Source: Marinococcus sp. PL1-022 (lineage in GTDB: Bacteria; Bacillota; Bacilli; Bacillales; Marinococcaceae). From it: a DNA stretch of 64,000 bases. The notes beneath the pieces were generated by a model. That model was not told the DNA's origin. It saw nothing but the letters and a program-made list of their open reading frames with translations, and did no database searches. The stretch is from NCBI RefSeq assembly GCF_033845285.1, contig NZ_JAWXCX010000001.1, forward strand, positions 1,689,495 to 1,753,494, in the 5' to 3' direction. Each line of letters starts with the position of its first letter. Position 1 is the first letter of the stretch. The position numbers and the translations under genes are program-made. This document shows, in pieces, positions 1-8,375 of the stretch.

Positions 1-413
1 CGAACAAGCTCCCGTTCTGCCCGCCTGCAAACGGTGCGGGCAAGGTGAAGCTCCGCCGACAGCGGCGTGCCCCCCGGAAGAATAAATTTTTTCAGCGCCG
101 GGGCTTCCTCCGTGTATTGGTCAATCCGGCGTTCGAGCCATTCCACGGTGGAATTATAAACTTTACGTACCGCCTCAGCCCTTATGTCAGCGACATCACT
201 GCCACAGTCAAACAATTCATGCTGAATACGCTCAAGATCCTTTTGCAGATCTGTCCCGCTTTTTTCCTCCACCGCCATCAACTGCGCCTTGCCAATCAGT
301 GCGTTGACTTCTTCAAAGCTTCCAAACACTTCAACTCTGGCATCGTCCTTTTTTCTTTTTCCGCCCACCACGGAGGTGTCTCCGCTGTCTCCCTGTTTGG
401 TATACAGCTTCAT
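1..413 (-). CDS. PduO-type cob(I)alamin adenosyltransferase, partial (3' end off window)
   Basis: The protein transfers adenosyl from ATP to cob(I)alamin, giving adenosylcobalamin in the cytoplasm. The reading frame begins MKLYTKQGDSGDTSVVGGK, the ATP-binding N-terminus of PduO-type enzymes, and about 95 residues later has FILPGGTPLSAELHLAR and CRRAERE, the conserved cobalamin/ATP site helix. About 137 of the usual 185 or so residues are visible before the window edge. ATG at 411-413 is preceded by AAAGGATG at a suitable distance. It lies 14 bases after btuD on the same strand; the same order, transporter genes then ATR, is known from the Bacillus subtilis yvrCBA-yvqK locus. Identity is strong; the C-terminus cannot be checked. 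Confidence 0.9.
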   Translation of the reverse strand, partial: MKLYTKQGDSGDTSVVGGKRKKDDARVEVFGSFEEVNALIGKAQLMAVEEKSGTDLQKDLERIQHELFDCGSDVADIRAEAVRKVYNSTVEWLERRIDQYTEEAPALKKFILPGGTPLSAELHLARTVCRRAERELV

Positions 414-427
414 GTATATCATCCTTT

Positions 428-1747
428 CTATCCGGAAGCCGAATTGTAGTCATCTAACACTGATTCTATCAATTCTCCGATGTGAAGGTAGTGCCAATGT
501 AACTGTTCTTCCGAGAATGCTTCATTTTTTTTTACCGGCGCTGTCACCATAATTTCTTTTAGTGCCCGGGGAGAAAGTCCGTGACATTCACGGGCATGCA
601 TCCATTCGAATGCTTTTCTTTGCATGTACAGCTGTAAGGCTGAAATCTCCGAGGCCGGCCAGCCTTCGGCCATGTGGAGCCACAGAAAGCATGATCGTCC
701 GGAACCAAAAACAGCCTCCCGGCTGCCTGTGCTTTTTCTCCATACTCGCATGTCCTCTGAAAAATGGATGGTGTGGGCCAGCTGTCCATCAGCAGAAATA
801 TGTACAGCACCGTTGATTGTATCCACTGAAAACACCGTTCCATAAACCAGCTTTTTTAAGGAAGGGGCATACACATTTAAAGCTGTACGTGAGACTGCTT
901 CCATTTGATGCGGTGCTTCCGACCATGAAAGCCGGGCATCCGGGCTTTCACTTTCCGGCTGCGGCGGGCGCCAGTGCACGGCTGGTGTTTTTATTTCATG
1001 CTGCAGACTGACATGAATATCGGCCTGGTACACTTGGGCCAAACGGCTTTCGGTAAAAACAGCCGTCGGTTCATCAAACGCTTCCACCCTGCCCTCTGAG
1101 AGCATCAGCACCCGGTCACAGTACAGAGCAGCTGCCTGAATATCGTGCATTACAACTACCACAGCCCGTTTTTCTTCTAAAATCCAGCTGCGAATATAAT
1201 TCAACAGTTCAATACGATAGTGAATATCGAGATGGTTCGTCGGCTCGTCGAGCAGCAGACACTCGGGCTCCTGTGCAAGCAGTCTTGCAAGCAGCACCCG
1301 TTGTTTTTCGCCGCCACTTAACGCGTGGAATGAATGGAATCTTTTAGCCCACACCTGCATCTGCTGCATAGCGTTTTGGATGACTTGTTCGTCTTCTTTA
1401 TTATTCGCTGCCGGCCACAGGCTTTTTCGATAAGCATACCTTCCCATCTCTACGACCTGGCGGACCGAATAGGCTGCTGTTAATTCGTCAAACTGCGGCA
1501 GATAGGCGACAGTCTTTGCTCTTTCCGAAGAAGTGAACGAGCTCAAAGGGATGTTTTTATACCGGACGCTCCCGGCGGCCGCTTCATGCAGACCAGCCAT
1601 CACACGAAGCAGTGTAGACTTTCCGCTGCCGTTCGGCCCGACAATACCGATCATCTCTCCGGCCTCGACGTTAAAGGAGACCCGGTCAACGACCGTACTC
1701 CTTTTTCCGTAGCCGGCAGTTACGTTTTCGACTTGGACTACCCCCAT
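428..1747 (-). CDS. btuD: Cobalamin ABC transporter ATP-binding protein with C-terminal extension
   Basis: ATPase of a FecCD-class importer, here for corrinoids. Residues 1-250 are a canonical ABC domain: Walker A GPNGSGKST, signature LSGGEKQRV, Walker B CLLLDEP, switch His in VVMHD. A further 190 residues follow that are not part of the ATPase fold. I do not recognise this tail, although B. subtilis YvrA is of similar length, so the extension seems to be a family trait. The ATG at 1747 overlaps the btuC stop (TAATG), implying translational coupling; a GTG three codons earlier (1756) is the alternative. Neighbouring btuC, btuF and an adenosyltransferase make the cobalamin assignment more likely than siderophore or haem. 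Confidence 0.87.
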   Translation of the reverse strand: MGVVQVENVTAGYGKRSTVVDRVSFNVEAGEMIGIVGPNGSGKSTLLRVMAGLHEAAAGSVRYKNIPLSSFTSSERAKTVAYLPQFDELTAAYSVRQVVEMGRYAYRKSLWPAANNKEDEQVIQNAMQQMQVWAKRFHSFHALSGGEKQRVLLARLLAQEPECLLLDEPTNHLDIHYRIELLNYIRSWILEEKRAVVVVMHDIQAAALYCDRVLMLSEGRVEAFDEPTAVFTESRLAQVYQADIHVSLQHEIKTPAVHWRPPQPESESPDARLSWSEAPHQMEAVSRTALNVYAPSLKKLVYGTVFSVDTINGAVHISADGQLAHTIHFSEDMRVWRKSTGSREAVFGSGRSCFLWLHMAEGWPASEISALQLYMQRKAFEWMHARECHGLSPRALKEIMVTAPVKKNEAFSEEQLHWHYLHIGELIESVLDDYNSASG

Positions 1748-2793
1748 TACTGCCACCGCCTTCTTCGCTGATAAAATAAAAGCAGGGCAAATACTGGCGC
1801 TCCGGCCAGAGCCGTAATCACCCCGACCGGCACCTCTGCCGGAGCAGCTGCCGTGCGTGCGATCAGATCCGCAAGCGTTAAAAACACTGCCCCACCGCCA
1901 AAAGACAACGGCAGCAGATGTTTATGATCCGGCCCCCACAGAAGCCGGATCATATGCGGAATCACGAGCCCTACAAAACCAATAGTGCCCGAAACAGCAA
2001 CCGCTCCTCCTGTCAGTACTGATGCGCCGACTAGAAGCAGCAGCCTTGTCCTCGCTACATTTACCCCTACCGAGGAAGCACTGTCTTCGCCAAACGCAAA
2101 TGCATTGAGCGCGCGTGCCTGTGGAAGCAAAAGCAGCACTCCCCCCAGCAGACACGGAACAATCAGCTGAAAATAATCCCATCCTCTGCGGCTTACGCTG
2201 CCAAGCAGCCACTGAATAATCCGGCGGAGCTCTTCTCCGCTGAACGCAATCAACAGCGACATAAAGGCGCTGAGAAATGCAGTGATGATAATACCCGCAA
2301 GAATCATTGTTTCAGTGCGCACTGCCCGTTCCACGGAATAAACAAAAAGAAGCAGCACAGCAAGCGTTAAAAAACCGCAGATAATGCTGACTACCGGCAG
2401 GGTAAACCCGCCAAGCAGAGGAATCTGCCATCCGAAATACAATACCGCCACCGCCCCAAGCGAGGATCCCGAGGAGACGCCAAGCGTATAAGGATCGGCA
2501 AGCGGGTTTCGCAGCAGTCCCTGAAAGACAGCTCCTGCCAGTCCCAGTGCCCCTCCCACTGTGGACGCCAGGAGTACACGCGGCAGCCTCACCTCCTGAA
2601 TAATCGCTGCAGCACCGGCCTCTGTTTCAAGTGAGATAGGAAGAAAGGGGAAAAACTGGTTTAATACCGCTCTAATGCTTACAGATAAAGGTACTGCCAC
2701 ACTACCGGCGGAAACGGCGAGAAGCAGCACCCCGGTAAACGCTGCAAGCATAAGAAGGTAGGCACCTGTGTAATTATTTTTCAACCATCGCAT
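1747..2793 (-). CDS. btuC: Cobalamin ABC transporter permease
   Basis: FecCD/BtuC-family permease with about ten hydrophobic segments across roughly 348 residues. The family landmarks are present: RLPRVLLA near residue 90, GLAGAVFQGLLRNPLADPY just after, and GFVGLVIPHMIRLLWG in the C-terminal third, which contacts the ATPase. It overlaps the 3' end of btuF by 20 bases and its stop overlaps the btuD start, so the three genes are one translationally linked unit. I chose the ATG at 2793; an upstream TTG at 2823 would add ten residues but has a poorly spaced ribosome-binding site. Confidence 0.9.
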   Translation of the reverse strand: MRWLKNNYTGAYLLMLAAFTGVLLLAVSAGSVAVPLSVSIRAVLNQFFPFLPISLETEAGAAAIIQEVRLPRVLLASTVGGALGLAGAVFQGLLRNPLADPYTLGVSSGSSLGAVAVLYFGWQIPLLGGFTLPVVSIICGFLTLAVLLLFVYSVERAVRTETMILAGIIITAFLSAFMSLLIAFSGEELRRIIQWLLGSVSRRGWDYFQLIVPCLLGGVLLLLPQARALNAFAFGEDSASSVGVNVARTRLLLLVGASVLTGGAVAVSGTIGFVGLVIPHMIRLLWGPDHKHLLPLSFGGGAVFLTLADLIARTAAAPAEVPVGVITALAGAPVFALLLFYQRRRRWQ

Positions 2794-3721
2794 CCGGATG
2801 AATTCTTTCTGCCATTTCTTCAAGCCCTTCAGTAAGACGCGGACCCGGACGGCTCACTTTATCGCTGCTCAATGCGTACACTTCTTCATTTTCCACCGCA
2901 GGCAAAGCTTCCCAGCCTTCTCTTGAGGCAATCATTTCAAGCGGCTCCTCTTCTGTCGGATACGTTGTTAAAATGACATCCGGGGCAGCATCAATAATTT
3001 CTTCTTCGCTCACCATCGACCATCCTTCCAATTCGCCGGCAGCGTTGTCTGCATGAACAGCAGTGAGCATTTCATCAATAAACGTGCCGCTTCCTGCGGT
3101 ATACAGATCAGGGGAGGCCCCTACCTCCACATACACCTGCGGGCTGGCATCAGCTTCTTCGGTCGCTTCCTTTACGTCTGATACATCTTCTTTCATTCCA
3201 TCGACAACATCACCGGCTTCCTCTTCCTCCCCGATGGTGCTTCCTATCAATTCGATGCTGTCATATACAGCTTCAAACGACTGCGCGTCCGGCACGGTAA
3301 CTACCGGAATTCCCGCTTCCTCCACCTGGGAAAGAGAGTCTTCAATGCCGGAGGAGGCGTGGGCAAGCACCACATCCGGCTCCATAGCAATTATCTCTTC
3401 AATATTTGGTTCCAGGCCTGAACCGACGCTTTCGACGTCAGTAACTTCCTCTGGATATGTATCCGCATCGGTTCTTGCTGCAATCCGGTCAAGCGCTCCC
3501 AGCTCATAAACTATTTCCGTATTGCTCGGCATCAAGCTGACAATCTCCTCAGGCTCCTTGTCGAGCGTCACTGTCTCTCCGGAAGCATCCGTCACTTCAA
3601 TAGGTTCTGTGTTTTCATTATTGCTGCTGTCGTTCCCGCTTTGACCGCCGCTTTCTCCATCAGTGCTGCAGGCAGCAAGCGCACCTGCTGCCGGTATTAT
3701 CATCAGTGCTTTAAATTTCAT
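2774..3721 (-). CDS. btuF: Cobalamin-binding lipoprotein of ABC transporter
   Basis: Extracellular substrate-binding protein of the BtuF/FecB fold, 315 residues. The start at 3721 gives a lipoprotein signal (MKFKALMIIPAAGALAACS) with the lipobox Cys at residue 18 and a GGAAG ribosome-binding site. A Ser/Asn/Glu-rich linker is followed by DASGETVTLDKEPEEIVSLM, the typical opening of the family, and later by EPDVVLA. The mature protein is very acidic, as expected for a protein facing high salt. A longer open frame to 3829 exists but would hide the signal peptide. There are only 19 bases to the upstream methyltransferase, leaving no room for a cobalamin riboswitch. Confidence 0.88.
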   Translation of the reverse strand: MKFKALMIIPAAGALAACSTDGESGGQSGNDSSNNENTEPIEVTDASGETVTLDKEPEEIVSLMPSNTEIVYELGALDRIAARTDADTYPEEVTDVESVGSGLEPNIEEIIAMEPDVVLAHASSGIEDSLSQVEEAGIPVVTVPDAQSFEAVYDSIELIGSTIGEEEEAGDVVDGMKEDVSDVKEATEEADASPQVYVEVGASPDLYTAGSGTFIDEMLTAVHADNAAGELEGWSMVSEEEIIDAAPDVILTTYPTEEEPLEMIASREGWEALPAVENEEVYALSSDKVSRPGPRLTEGLEEMAERIHPDAMVEK

Positions 3722-3740
3722 CCATCTTCTTCCTTCCTGC

Positions 3741-4475
3741 TTATTGTTCTGCAAGCTGGGCAATAAATATCTGCCTCGGGGAAGCTTCGAGTTGAAAAGG
3801 AGAAGCATCGTAATCGCCGTAAAAAGCATGAATTTGCAGTCCGTGCGCTTCCATCATGCTGCGCAGCTGGCTTTCCTGATACATTTTCACTTTTTCCATG
3901 TACCTTCTGGTGGAATCCCCCTCTACGATACTGATGCGTTTTACGACAAATTCATCCTGAATACTCCGCTCCTGATAAATTTTCAGTCCATCCTTTACCG
4001 TTTCATCCCGGGGGACAATATGCTGCTTAATATACTCTGGGTTTAAATAATCAAAAACAAACCACCCTCCCGGCTTCAGCGCGGAGGCCGCCTGCTGAAA
4101 TATCAGCTCGTTTTCTTCATCATCCGGAAAGTAGCCAAAGCTTGTAAACAAATTAAAGGCCAGATCGTATTCCTTCCGGATCTGGACGTTGCGAATGTCG
4201 CCACGCTGGTATTGCACTGCCAGTCCGTTCGTCAATTCAATTGCTTTTTTCAGCAGTGCCGGCGAGAGATCGATGCCGGTAACGTCCACGCCCTTTCTCG
4301 CCAGCCAGCGTGCATGGCGCCCGTTTCCGCAGCAAAGGTCGATAGCCTTGGCGCCGGGCGTCAGCGGAATTTTTTCCATAATCGCATTCAATTCACTGGC
4401 CGCTTTCGTTTCGTCGCGGTGATCGTACACTCGTAAATAGTCTTCCTGAAAGTGTTCTTCGTACCAAGCTTTCAT
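3741..4475 (-). CDS. Class I SAM-dependent methyltransferase
   Basis: A 244-residue Rossmann methyltransferase. Motif I is AIDLCCGNGRHARWLA (about residues 44-59), followed by the acidic end of strand 2 in VTGIDLSP and motif IV-like DLAFNLFTSFGYF; ALKPGGWFVFDYL is the usual post-III segment. The substrate is not evident. It sits 21 bases after resE and 19 bases before btuF on the same strand, so it appears co-transcribed with both. A role in corrinoid chemistry is possible from position only; YodH/UbiE-like small-molecule methylation is equally possible. Confidence 0.8.
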   Translation of the reverse strand: MKAWYEEHFQEDYLRVYDHRDETKAASELNAIMEKIPLTPGAKAIDLCCGNGRHARWLARKGVDVTGIDLSPALLKKAIELTNGLAVQYQRGDIRNVQIRKEYDLAFNLFTSFGYFPDDEENELIFQQAASALKPGGWFVFDYLNPEYIKQHIVPRDETVKDGLKIYQERSIQDEFVVKRISIVEGDSTRRYMEKVKMYQESQLRSMMEAHGLQIHAFYGDYDASPFQLEASPRQIFIAQLAEQ

Positions 4476-4496
4476 GCTGAACCGCTCCTCTGGGCT

Positions 4497-6242
4497 TTAC
4501 TTATTCGGCAGGTCAATATAAAACGTTGTTCCTTCCCCAGGCTCACTTTCTGCTGCAATAGCCCCGTGATGGGCATCGACAATGTTTTTGACAATGGCAA
4601 GGCCGAGCCCGGTGCCTCCCTTGCCCCGCGTTCTTGCTTTGTCTGCTTTATAAAAACGTTCAAAAACATACGGCAGGTCCTCTTTCGAAATTCCGCTGCC
4701 TGTGTCACTCACTTCCATATGCAGGGACTCGGCGTTTACAGCCCTGATGGTAATCGACCCTCCTGCTTCGGTGTGACGGATCGCGTTATGGACCAGGTTT
4801 GTGAGAATCTGCTCTACCCGGTCGACATCGATAAAGGCGTATTCTTCCGGAGCGTGCAGATCCAGGTCGAGCTGCACCTCCGATTCATCGGCAAGACCCT
4901 GGAATTTCCGCTCCACCCGCTGAAAGAAGGAGGTGACCTCCTCCTCTTCTTTTTCAAGCTTCAGGTAGCCGGCCTCCATTCGGGCAAGATCCAGCAGTTC
5001 ATTCACCAGGCGTCCCATCCGCAAGGATTCATCGTAAATGATGCGGCCGATTTCTTTCTTTTCTTCCTCCGTTGCTGCAATATCATCTACGATGGCTTCA
5101 CTGTACCCCTGGAGCATGCTGATTGGTGTCCGCAGTTCATGAGAGACGTTGGCAATGAAGTCCTTACGCAGCTTATCGTGCCGGCGTTCTTCTGTCATAT
5201 CCCTGACCACGGCTACCGCACCACGCACATCTTCGTTGCCGTAAAGCGGGGTAACAAGCACCGCAAAGCTCCGGCCCTGCACCTCAAATTCATCAAGCTG
5301 CTCCATTTCTGTCTCCACTGCTTTTTCAAACAGACTGATAACCTCCGCCGGGAGCGAGCTTGCTTCCTGTTTATCCTCGAGCCGGTTTAAACGGATAAAG
5401 TAGTCTGCCGGGGGATTGGTCAGAACCATCGTCCCCCCCCGGTCAAAGGTGATGACCCCATCAGCCATGCTGTGCAGGATGCGGCTCAGCTGCTCTTTTT
5501 CCTGATTTAAGGCTGTCAGGTTATGTGAAAGCTCCCGTCGCATCCGGTTAAACGCATTGCCAAGCTGGCCGATTTCATCGTTGCTTACTACAGGCACCTT
5601 GGAGTCGAAATCCCCTTTCAGCACATTGAGGGCAAGCTCGCGCATTTTCCGTAGAGGTGCTGTAATACGGGTACTCAGAAAAAAAGCAAAAACGGTGGTT
5701 AAAATAATCGCAATACCGGCCGAAAGCAGAATAATCTGCTTTGTTTCCCCAGTGGTCTCTTCAATGACCGAGAGTGACTGGTACACATATACTTCCCCCT
5801 CGCGGCCGTCGTTAGTTGTAAACGGCTCGCCGACAGCAAAAATCTCGTCCTCTCCGCCATCCATGGAAAAGGTATCATGAACCGTCACCTGCTCCCGTTC
5901 TCCGGCCACCCGCCCGAGCTCATTACTATTCTGAATATCAGAGGCGGCCAGGCCGTCCCCTCCCCCTGATCCATACCAAAGGTCTCCATCGATAAATACC
6001 ATCACTTCCGAATTGTACGTGCCGGCAATCTGATCAATGACCGGCTGCGAACTCTCAGGGGAGTTTTCATCCTGAAGCGCTGTGGCGATGATTTCAGCAT
6101 TGTTAGTCAGCTGGTTCTCTGCTTCGGAAATATTAAACTGCTCGAAAAACTGAAGCAGCAGAATAGTAAGAATTAACAGGACCACCGTTAGCAGTCCAAG
6201 TATAGTCAGCCAGAGCTTTCCGACGACACTGCGCCAGATCAT
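4497..6242 (-). CDS. resE: Sensor histidine kinase ResE
   Basis: Membrane sensor kinase of 581 residues, partner of ResD in redox and oxygen-limitation control in Bacillus. Order: TM1 about 10-31, extracytoplasmic loop 35-165, TM2 168-190, HAMP 190-245, PAS 253-350, HisKA with phospho-acceptor His368 in FIANVSHELRTP, then HATPase with the N box (NLVHNAIRHT), DTGSGI and GKGGTGLGLAIVKN. Its start overlaps the resD stop by the ATGA arrangement. The extracytoplasmic loop is rich in Asp/Glu, fitting a halophile. The kinase reading is certain; the ResE name rests on the pairing with a close ResD and on synteny with rluB. Confidence 0.92.
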   Translation of the reverse strand: MIWRSVVGKLWLTILGLLTVVLLILTILLLQFFEQFNISEAENQLTNNAEIIATALQDENSPESSQPVIDQIAGTYNSEVMVFIDGDLWYGSGGGDGLAASDIQNSNELGRVAGEREQVTVHDTFSMDGGEDEIFAVGEPFTTNDGREGEVYVYQSLSVIEETTGETKQIILLSAGIAIILTTVFAFFLSTRITAPLRKMRELALNVLKGDFDSKVPVVSNDEIGQLGNAFNRMRRELSHNLTALNQEKEQLSRILHSMADGVITFDRGGTMVLTNPPADYFIRLNRLEDKQEASSLPAEVISLFEKAVETEMEQLDEFEVQGRSFAVLVTPLYGNEDVRGAVAVVRDMTEERRHDKLRKDFIANVSHELRTPISMLQGYSEAIVDDIAATEEEKKEIGRIIYDESLRMGRLVNELLDLARMEAGYLKLEKEEEEVTSFFQRVERKFQGLADESEVQLDLDLHAPEEYAFIDVDRVEQILTNLVHNAIRHTEAGGSITIRAVNAESLHMEVSDTGSGISKEDLPYVFERFYKADKARTRGKGGTGLGLAIVKNIVDAHHGAIAAESEPGEGTTFYIDLPNK

Positions 6243-6958
6243 TGCTTTTGCTCCACCTCGAATTTATAGCCGACGCCCCATACTGTGGAAATCATGTCTG
6301 CCGCGTCTTCAGAAACCTTATTCAGCTTTTCACGCAGTCGCTTGACGTGCGTATCCACCGTCCGGAGATCCCCGAAGAAATCATATTTCCAGACGTCTTT
6401 TAAAAGCTGCTCCCGGGAAAATACTTTATCCGGCGACTGGGCCAGATACAGCAGCAGCTCGTACTCCTTCGGTGTCAGGCCGATGATTTTATTGTCCACC
6501 GTCACCCGGTGGGCATCGTTATCAATTGTTAAATGGGGGAAAACCAGCACTTCATTGGCAGATGCTTCCGGCTTCATATATTTGGTGGACGATGAACGCC
6601 GAAGCAGTGCTTTCACACGCAGCGTTACCTCGCGCGGACTGAACGGCTTAACGATATAGTCATCCGCCCCTACTTCAAACCCCTGTACTCTGTTGGATTC
6701 CTCTCCTTTAGCTGTCAGCATAATGACCGGCGTCGCTTTCGTTTCACGCAGCTGTTCACATACTTCTTCGCCGTCCATGCCGGGAAGCATTAAATCAAGC
6801 AGGATAACGTCGTAATCCTTTTCCAGGGCCATCGCAAGCGCGTCCTCTCCGTTTTCCGCCTCTTCAATCAAAAAATCTTCGCGCTCCAGATACATCCGGA
6901 TAAGCCGGCGGATCCGGGCCTCATCGTCTACGACTAATATGGTTGTCTGCTGGTCCAT
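6239..6958 (-). CDS. resD: Response regulator ResD
   Basis: OmpR/PhoB-type regulator, 239 residues. Receiver domain: acidic pair D11-D12, phospho-acceptor Asp55 in VILLDLMLPG, Thr in VIMLTAKG, Lys in DDYIVKPFSPRE. The C-terminal winged helix contains LTPKEYELLLYLAQSPDKVF and DTHVKRLREKLNKV, which match B. subtilis ResD closely from memory. In B. subtilis resD follows the resABC cytochrome c maturation genes; here the gene upstream is rluB with only about 90 bases between, and resABC are missing from the locus. It forms an operon with resE and probably the genes beyond. Confidence 0.95.
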   Translation of the reverse strand: MDQQTTILVVDDEARIRRLIRMYLEREDFLIEEAENGEDALAMALEKDYDVILLDLMLPGMDGEEVCEQLRETKATPVIMLTAKGEESNRVQGFEVGADDYIVKPFSPREVTLRVKALLRRSSSTKYMKPEASANEVLVFPHLTIDNDAHRVTVDNKIIGLTPKEYELLLYLAQSPDKVFSREQLLKDVWKYDFFGDLRTVDTHVKRLREKLNKVSEDAADMISTVWGVGYKFEVEQKQ

Positions 6959-7050
6959 GAAATCCTCTCCTGTCTAAAAAGCTTATGCATTCATTTTACC
7001 CGCCCCCAGACCGAGATTCAAAGCGGCAGATCTGAAACATTAATGAACTT

Positions 7051-7764
7051 TTAGGCCAGATCCTTAAGCTGTTTAACTTCCTTTGGCTTCAGCGGCCGGG
7101 TTTCACCTGGGTTCATTCCGAGCAGATCAAGCATGGCGTACTGCTCGCGCTTCAGCTTTTCCACCGGGTGGCCGATCTTTTCGAACATGCGGCGGATCTG
7201 GTGATTTCTTCCTTCATGGATCACAATTTCAATAATCGAGCTGTTGCCTTTTTTATTGGCGGATTTAACATTCACCTTCGCAGGGGCCGTTTTTACCCCG
7301 TCAAGCTCAATGCCGTGACGGAGAAGCTGCAGCTTTTCTGCTGACGGTTTCCCCGTCACCTTTGCGATATACGTTTTTTTTACGTTGCTTTTTGGGTGCA
7401 TCATTTTATTGGCGAACTCGCCGTCATTGGTTAAAAGCAGCAGTCCGGAGGTATCGTAATCCAGCCGGCCGACAGGAAAAATACGCGCCTTTACTTCGGG
7501 AAAGAAATCGGTGACCACTTTGCGGTTTTTATCATCTGCTACCGCAGAAATAACCTGCTTTGGCTTGTACAGCAAATAATAGACCGGCTCTTCCTTCGTG
7601 AGCGGAATGCCGTCCACTTCCACCTGATCGTGGAGCCCGACCTTACTGCCGAGCTCTTTGACTGTTTTGCCGTTCACCTTTACCCGGCCGTCCGTAATAT
7701 AATCTTCTGCTTTTCTTCTTGAAGTGATGCCGGCCTGGGCAATCACTTTTTGTAATCTTTCCAT
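7051..7764 (-). CDS. rluB: 23S rRNA pseudouridine synthase RluB
   Basis: Makes pseudouridine in helix 80 region of 23S rRNA (U2605 by E. coli numbering). An N-terminal S4 RNA-binding domain (MERLQKVIAQAGITSRRKAE, residues 1-60) precedes the RsuA-type catalytic domain; the catalytic Asp lies in VGRLDYDTSGLLLLTNDG. The C-terminal IHEGRNHQIRRMFE motif is typical. Length 237 fits the family. In B. subtilis this gene follows the spmAB-dacB sporulation genes, which are absent here. Confidence 0.95.
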   Translation of the reverse strand: MERLQKVIAQAGITSRRKAEDYITDGRVKVNGKTVKELGSKVGLHDQVEVDGIPLTKEEPVYYLLYKPKQVISAVADDKNRKVVTDFFPEVKARIFPVGRLDYDTSGLLLLTNDGEFANKMMHPKSNVKKTYIAKVTGKPSAEKLQLLRHGIELDGVKTAPAKVNVKSANKKGNSSIIEIVIHEGRNHQIRRMFEKIGHPVEKLKREQYAMLDLLGMNPGETRPLKPKEVKQLKDLA

Positions 7765-7847
7765 AAATAGGCCTCCTCATACAGTTTTTTCTGCTTATTT
7801 TATTTTCGTCCTGCTTCCGCTACAATACGGAGAAAGGAGCGTGCCAC

Positions 7848-8375
7848 ATGACAATTCATTTTCTAATTCTTTATGCAGCTCTGCTGCTGCTAGCCGGGAT
7901 AACCGTCTGGTCCGCTGTCCGCACACATCTTACAAACAGGCAGCTGCAGCACCTGGTCCAGCGTGCAGACCAGCTCGAAACCGAAGCAGAAACTACCCGG
8001 ACACAGGCTTATACCGCTTCCGTCGAGCAGGACATCTACATCCGGTTCATGACGGTAAAGGATGCTTTGTTCCGGCAGTTCAATGCGCCTCACCCCCGGG
8101 CAGTACGGGAGTCTGAACACGCTCTGCATTTTTCGGAAGATCAGCTGCTCACTGTCTTTTCCTCCGGCGAAGCAGATGAACTGCAACAGTTTTTCCAGCG
8201 CTACCGACTGTACCTTGATTCATACTGGAAAACCGGTACGGGCGGCTGGAAAACCGTATTTGTGTCGAACGCACAAAACGGCGCTGACAGTTGGGAAACT
8301 GTCCACGCCGCCACTAAGTCACTGTACCAGGAAGCAGAGCGCTTATCAGCGCTTTTCATTTATTCTTCATCCTGA
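7848..8375 (+). CDS. Membrane-anchored hypothetical protein
   Basis: I do not recognise this 175-residue protein. It opens with one hydrophobic segment (residues about 4-22) followed by a heptad-like stretch, QLQHLVQRADQLETEAETT, likely coiled coil, then a soluble helical domain with several aromatic residues. The start is supported by a strong ribosome-binding site (GAAAGGAGCG, 9 bases upstream). It is on the plus strand, opposite to all neighbours, and its 3' end overlaps the end of scpB by 16 bases. It occupies the position where dacB, spmA, spmB and ypuI stand in B. subtilis but resembles none of them. Confidence 0.6.
   Translation: MTIHFLILYAALLLLAGITVWSAVRTHLTNRQLQHLVQRADQLETEAETTRTQAYTASVEQDIYIRFMTVKDALFRQFNAPHPRAVRESEHALHFSEDQLLTVFSSGEADELQQFFQRYRLYLDSYWKTGTGGWKTVFVSNAQNGADSWETVHAATKSLYQEAERLSALFIYSSS

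Noticed and set aside
3722-3740. Cobalamin riboswitch before btuF
   Set aside because: Only 19 bases separate btuF from the methyltransferase, and no B12-box sequence was seen there.
4452-5390. 312-codon plus-strand open frame
   Set aside because: Antisense to the kinase domains of resE, whose motifs are unmistakable; composition is that of a shadow frame.
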